Shown here: positions 58,878-64,000 of the stretch, piece by piece
Layout: each line of letters opens with the position of its first letter
Numbering within the stretch: position 1 is the first letter of the stretch
Translations under genes and position numbers: made by a program
Notes under the pieces: generated by a model
What the model was told of the DNA's origin: nothing
The model's input: the letters and a program-made list of their open reading frames with translations, nothing else
Databases searched by the model: none
NCBI GenBank assembly: GCA_033239525.1
Contig: BSYO01000003.1
Span: 9,852,001 to 9,916,000, forward strand
Reading direction: 5' to 3'
Length of the DNA stretch: 64,000 nt
Origin: Nepenthes gracilis
Lineage: Eukaryota > Streptophyta > Magnoliopsida > Caryophyllales > Nepenthaceae

Positions 58878-61800
58878 ATATTATTCATCTTTATTGTGAT
58901 TTTAATAAAAGGATAGCCTTCTGATGCAGGCATGCTTTTTCCTGTTTGCGGTTTGATGTATAGGAAATCATGCAAAGAGAACCCTGTGAAGGAGATATGA
59001 AAGTGCCGACAGTGCTAGGCGTGAAGAGGACATGAAGATCAATGCGGAGAAGTAGCACTGAAGCTTAGGACAGGAGTACTAGATTATAGTTCTTTTGGCC
59101 CATGTCTTTTTTAAATTTTCTTAGTCACTGAAACATACCAGTACTGTTTTATTTGATTGGATTAAACCTAGGACCAATTAATTCTCTATAATTATATACA
59201 TTATTTATTGAATTCAACTGTAAATAAATAGATCTTCAAAATTTATCTGTTATCCTTGGTGCTACTCTTAATCTTGATGAATACAAAACCCGTGAGGATT
59301 GTCTAAATTAAGACTATTTTTGCTATAAAATAGTCTTTTCCTTTCCTTTTGATGAGAAATTTATGATTTTGATATGTTTGGGATTGATGCAATTACTTGA
59401 TTTTAACTTGATCATCAGATGAAATTTCCTATATTTTGTTATCATTGATTTTAAATTTTATGGTTGTCAAAACGTTTAAAATGTTATAATTAAATATATT
59501 GTAAATATTATTTTGTTAATTTTTCAAAAATTATGAATATTTTAATCTTTATTTTAATATCAGTTTTGCAAAAATCAAGTACTAAATAAAAGTAATATTC
59601 TTTTAAATCACATGATTACGTACAATATGGTTTTAAAATGATTTAAATCACCTAAATATAAAACTAGATTTTTTTATAATAATACTTGAAAACTAATAAA
59701 TGTAAACAGAATATTAAAAATAGAAAAGAATAAAAATATATTTTTAGAATTTATTCAAACACAACCAACATCCCTACCACTCCACCACCTCACTACCACA
59801 ATCAACAATAATATATTATAAAACTTGAGTATTGTTAAGTATGATCTAAAATTCTAAAATCAATCTGTAATTATTATAATTTTCTTATCATGTATTATAG
59901 TAAATACAAAAACGATTATGAAATAATCTGATAAAATTTAATAAATATATATATATATAAGCGAGAATTAGTAGTATACCTTCGCACTAACAGCCCACAC
60001 CCAACCCACACTACACACTTAAAAACATATACGCAATCACAGCTGCACACCCACACGCACAGCAGCATACCTTCACACTGACAATACACGCCCACTGCCA
60101 GTACACCCACCACAATGGCAGTTCACACACACACACATGATAGTACTTGCATTGATATGTATATGCCTACATATGTATGTACAAACAGTAAATATACTAA
60201 TACCCATAAATATACACATTCAATATTAACATATCGTCATAACTATGTTTAGACCTTGTATACTATTTCCGTATATAAAAATATATATGTATGAGATCTG
60301 AAAAATTTTCTATCTGCATATACCATTATACGTATACTCGTGGTCATCCTTGTTCTAGATTTTATATTTGGTTCCCAAATCCATCATTTACTGTGACAAC
60401 AACCGAAAGTCCGATTGAGCTTGAAGACCTTTTTTTTTCCCAAATTTCACTTTTATAACGATTTCTATAGAAATCTCCATGTATATCTCATTTTTAACAG
60501 GATCGATGAAATTTGAAAGAGAAGAAATAGATTTGTATCTAAATAATAAATGATTATTTTCATATGAAAAGAGTTTTACGTATAAGAGAGGAGGTCATAA
60601 CCATAAGAGAAATCACTTGCGATGAGAGCAACCAAGTAGAATAAGGAAAATCACTTGCAACGAAATTAGGTAAAATAGGAGAATCACTTGCATGATATGT
60701 GATGACACTGTAGCAATGGCGAGAGTTGGCAATGGTGGCAGCTTCGAATAGTCCCGGTGACACTCCCTCCGTCACTTATTAACAACGACAACGGCAACGA
60801 TAACAGTAGCCCTGCCTTACTCTCTCTTCTCCACTACTTGCATGCCCCGAAATTAGTAAATACTAAATATTTTACAGACAACAAAGAAACGGTCAATCAG
60901 GGAAGGGAAACGGCTAATGGCAGCTGATTAAATAAGAAAATAAAGAGAAGAAGGGAAAGGCGAAAGAGATGGAAAAAGCAGGAAAATGGAGAGAACGGGA
61001 GAGAAAAGAGGAGAGGAGGTGAAGAAAGTAAAAATGGCGGTCATTTTCATTCCTGTTCAAAATATTAGGGTGACTTTGTACTAAAATCGTGGTTGTCGAA
61101 TCAGGAACAACGGACTGCCAAGATTTTGTACAATAAGATATAATCTCAATCGTTTGATTAAATTTAAAATTAAACAGTTGATGTCGTATCATACTTATTA
61201 AGCGCGTGGGACGTCCGATTCGCATTGAACTGCCTCAAACGGGCAATGGACTGCCCCCGGACCCCCTTTACTAGTGCCACTACTACGCCATTTCCTGTTT
61301 GGTGATTGGCTTTCTCCATTTGTTAAAAAAATGTATAAATAAAAATATGTAATTTTAAAATTAAAAAATATCATAAAATTCGTAAATAATAATTTTTATT
61401 CAGATGTTGCAAATAAACTAAAATAATAAGTATAACAATATGTTATTATAGCGTATTTATTAAAATAAGGGGGGATATAAACTATTTATTGAAATGTACA
61501 TTTTACTTTGTTACGATTTTCTAGTATAATAATAGGAATACAAGTCATAATATTACTAAGTCAGGAACATTATATTTGCATGAAAAATATTATTTATATA
61601 TCCAATTACATGTCTACCGATAAAGAAATTGCTTAAAAGTATACATAAGTCTAACATTATTCTAATTTTTATTCTCTTTTTTTTCTCTCTCCACACAAAC
61701 AACCACAATTTAAATATAAATATTATACAAATAAATATATAAATAATATTATTTATCATGTATATTAAACAGAAAATGGGCAAATCTCAAGAGCCACGAT

Positions 61801-62095
61801 TTTAAAATAGGATAAGGGTGTATTTAGATAGTAGAATTGATTTGAAAATTTAAAATTATAAGTTTAACTTTTTTTTGTTAAAATTAAAATTAAATAAAAT
61901 TTCAATTTTATGATTTGTGCTATATAATAAATTACTATCCTAAGATAAATGAAAAAACTTGTGGGTTGATAAATTTTTTAGTCTATATACAAAAATAATA
62001 AAAATAATTAACTCAATATAAATTCTAAACTTATTTAAATCATAAAATTTGACATTAATATAATAAAAAAACACATCATCTTCAAATATATCGAT
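58878..62095. other. Intergenic, mostly AT-rich, no gene recognised
   Basis: Positions 59150-59980 and 61320-62080 are extremely AT-rich. Positions 59990-60140 are CA-rich (CACACCCACACGCACAG, CACACACACACA) and give spurious Cys/Val-rich frames on the minus strand. A purine-rich segment with GAGAAGAAGGGAAAGGCG lies at 60940-61030. No coding, tRNA or clear transposon terminus was identified. Confidence 0.5.
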
Positions 62096-63251
62096 TGGTA
62101 AAAGCGGGAATGGTAGAACCAGAGAAAGTCAATGGAGGCCGAAACAACGGTCAAGCGCCATTGGCGATTGAAGCTTGTATGCCCAAAAGTGGAAAGTCGA
62201 AGGCGGTCAACTTGAAGCGATGACCGTCAAGCAAACTTGACTGCTTAGTGATCAACCGCGAGCGTTGATCGTCGCCCTTACGCGCATTGGGCCAAAGAGG
62301 CCTCTGTGATAATGGGCACGACTTACTCGAGGCTCGACCTGACAAAGTGACTAATAATCGACATCCTTCACAAGGGGCCAACACACATACGGGCGGTCGA
62401 CTCGAACATTCACCGATTCGCGTTTGCTCGTTAGGCCCTAATAAGCCCTTCTACAAGAAGAGGCTTGACCGTTTAGCCACGAATCATCAAAAGCCCTAAC
62501 AACGGTTTCAAGGACATTTCACGATCCTATTTGGCGGCCAAAAAGGATATCAGCAATATTAGCGCCTCCCGTATAAGGAAGGCACAAGTTTCTCCAAATC
62601 TTTTGCGACCCGGAGCTTTCAAGCAGTAACATGCGCGGAAGGAAAGCGCAATTTGGAAAGTGTTGGCGCCTCACAAGAAACAATCTCGATCGACCCAGAT
62701 CGACATCCGCCCGGAAAGGCGAGCCCGGTGAGAAATCGGAAGGCAATCACTCCTTCCAAAGAAGGAGGATCGTCCTCTCAGCTACAAAAGAAGCCATTGA
62801 ATCATCATTCAGGACACGCCTTCATTAACGCATGCTTTCGGTGACACAACACAAGTGCTCTCAATTACGCTTTCTAAAAGTCAACTGAGTGCTCTGAGAA
62901 ATCTACCCTCTCTGCCGCCAATACTCTCCAAAAAACCCGAAGGCAACACGCGAGTCCACACGGCCGTTTACTGCCTTCCTACCTCCTAGATCCAAGAACA
63001 TCTCACGTCTCTCTTACATCTGGGTCAAACACTCTGTCTCTCTCTCTTTCTCTCGATTTCAGTCTCTTTCTTTCGAAAACTGTTTTACTGACTTGAGCGC
63101 CGGAGTATTTTCGGTGGGATAATTTTCCGCCGAACATGCTGACCTCATGTTCTGTTTAGTGGCGTGCAGGGTCCAACTCAGGGAACGAAGCCAGAGCCAA
63201 GATCAGAGGATCATCCGAATTTATTCGAAGTTCGGATCCAGATACGCATCA
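62096..63251 (+). repeat. 5' LTR of a third gypsy element
   Basis: The right end ACGCATCA is fixed by the primer-binding site that follows. The last stretch (from about 63090, TTGAGCGCCGGAGTATTTTC) is related to the end of the solo LTR at 26025-27037. The left end is taken as the TG in GATTGGTAAAAGCG at 62096, where AT-rich DNA changes abruptly to balanced composition, but this limit is uncertain. Confidence 0.65.
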
Positions 63252-63252
63252 T

Positions 63253-63272
63253 TGACGCCGTCTGTGGGAAGC
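63253..63272 (+). other. Primer-binding site of the third gypsy element
   Basis: TGACGCCGTCTGTGGGAAGC directly after the LTR. The sequence TGGCGCCGTCTGTGGG is the familiar start of many plant gypsy internal regions. Here one G has become A. Confidence 0.75.
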
Positions 63273-63335
63273 GCTTACAAAAGCCTACCACAAAAATCTG
63301 CACGAAATTTCTCTCTGTCGCCTTCTCACTCTGCA

Positions 63336-64000
63336 ATGGTGAACATGAGAGCCCAAACTAGCGACCCCGCTAGAGACACTGCTAACCCCGACCATGACCA
63401 TGCTACTGGTGCCGTGGTCAGCGGGGCCGCTGACGAAGTTCCACCGCCCTACTTTCAACAACTAGTGGAGCAGATGCAGGCCAACAATCACCTCGCTTGA
63501 CTACTTTGCACAGGTAGCAACAGCGGCTGCGAGGTTGCTCCTCTGACCATCCCAGTAATGACTGACAAAAGAGGTGGCCAGAGGAAGAAAAGCGGCGAAA
63601 AGGCCCACAGCCAAAATAATCAAGCTCCAAGGCGTCCTCCGCGTTTCGCAGCGTAACTATGGAATTCTCTGGGAGTACATCTCCTTGAGAGCCCGGAAAG
63701 AAGAAATCTCCGATACTCTCGGGCGAAGACAACCACGTGTCTAGGAGCGAGCCTCGGGGATCGCACGATCCCACTGGAGCGGTGGCCGAGGCTGCTTGAG
63801 CCCGCCAGGAGATAGGGGCGAGTTGAGGATTACCTCGGCTCAAACGATCATAAAAAACGCCGCCGGGCGATCCGCGGGTAGACAAAATCTGGGCACGTGT
63901 GTTCCAAGAGGAGGAGCGCGCCATCGACCGAACCGTCTCCTTTTCTTGTAGAGATCCTAAGCCGTCCACTGCCATCGAATTTCAAAATGCCGTCCCTTGA
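63336..64000 (+). pseudogene. gag start of the third gypsy element, decayed and cut by the window end
   Basis: Starts MVNMRAQTSDPARDTANP and continues VPPPYFQQLVEQMQANNHLA, then meets a stop at 63498-63500. This is the length and style of a gypsy Gag N-terminus. Sequence after the stop (Arg/Lys-rich, SQNNQAPRRPPRF) continues in another frame with more stops. The rest of the element lies outside the window. The 185-codon minus-strand frame here is judged a shadow. Confidence 0.65.

Noticed and set aside
59916..60113. Cys/Val-rich minus-strand ORF of 65 codons
   Set aside because: It is a translation of CA-rich simple sequence.
63418..63975. 185-codon minus-strand ORF at the right end
   Set aside because: It is opposite a recognisable gypsy gag start with its LTR and primer-binding site and shows no domain of its own.
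1..64000. CRISPR arrays, operons, rRNA or tRNA genes
   Set aside because: I saw no regularly spaced repeat array, no co-directional gene cluster and no cloverleaf-like tRNA gene. The only tRNA-like segments are SINE heads.

Overview
The window is nuclear DNA from a dicot plant. It has intron-containing genes with GT-AG junctions, Ty3/gypsy and Ty1/copia retrotransposon remains, tRNA-derived SINEs and AT-rich spacers. I cannot name the species. About a quarter of the window lies in or between the exons of four recognisable host genes. Much of the rest is transposon sequence at different stages of decay.

Layout: (1) 1-15.3 kb, minus strand: a gene joining a CinA-like domain to an NMNAT-type nucleotidylyltransferase. 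Ten exons are visible and the 3' end lies beyond position 1. Its sixth intron is about 10 kb and holds a 7.3 kb gypsy chromovirus in the same orientation plus a SINE. (2) 16.5-19.4 kb, plus strand: an intact two-exon LRR receptor-like kinase of the ZAR1 type, divergent from gene 1. (3) 19.4-34.4 kb: an orphan fragment of an IAA32-type Aux/IAA gene at 23.5 kb, a probable copia LTR, and a decayed gypsy element (25.2-33.8 kb) whose left LTR was hit by a second gypsy LTR. (4) 34.4-45.2 kb, plus strand: a complete ten-exon ELP2 gene (Elongator subunit 2), with a copia solo LTR in intron 2 and a SINE in intron 6. (5) 48.8-51.2 kb, minus strand: a PB1-domain gene of the PDE331 type, broken by two single-base indels. 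(6) 52.5-58.3 kb: a FAR1/FRS-like pseudogene split by a 2.35 kb insertion, then a mosaic of unidentified, catalase-like and kinase-like fragments. (7) 58.3-62.1 kb: AT-rich spacer. (8) 62.1-64 kb: the 5' LTR, primer-binding site and decayed gag start of another gypsy element, running off the window.

The best biological point is microsynteny. From memory, Arabidopsis AT2G01190 (PB1), AT2G01200 (IAA32), AT2G01210 (ZAR1) and AT2G01220 (nucleotidylyltransferase) are consecutive. The same four families occur here in the same order, with the IAA32 member reduced to a fragment and ELP2 (AT1G49540 in Arabidopsis) lying between it and the PB1 gene. I saw no operon-like cluster, CRISPR array, defence island or other new molecular system. 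What stands out is genome history: nested LTR insertions with intact target-site duplications, a decaying syntenic gene, retrocopy debris, and three single-base frame breaks in otherwise conserved genes that may be assembly errors.
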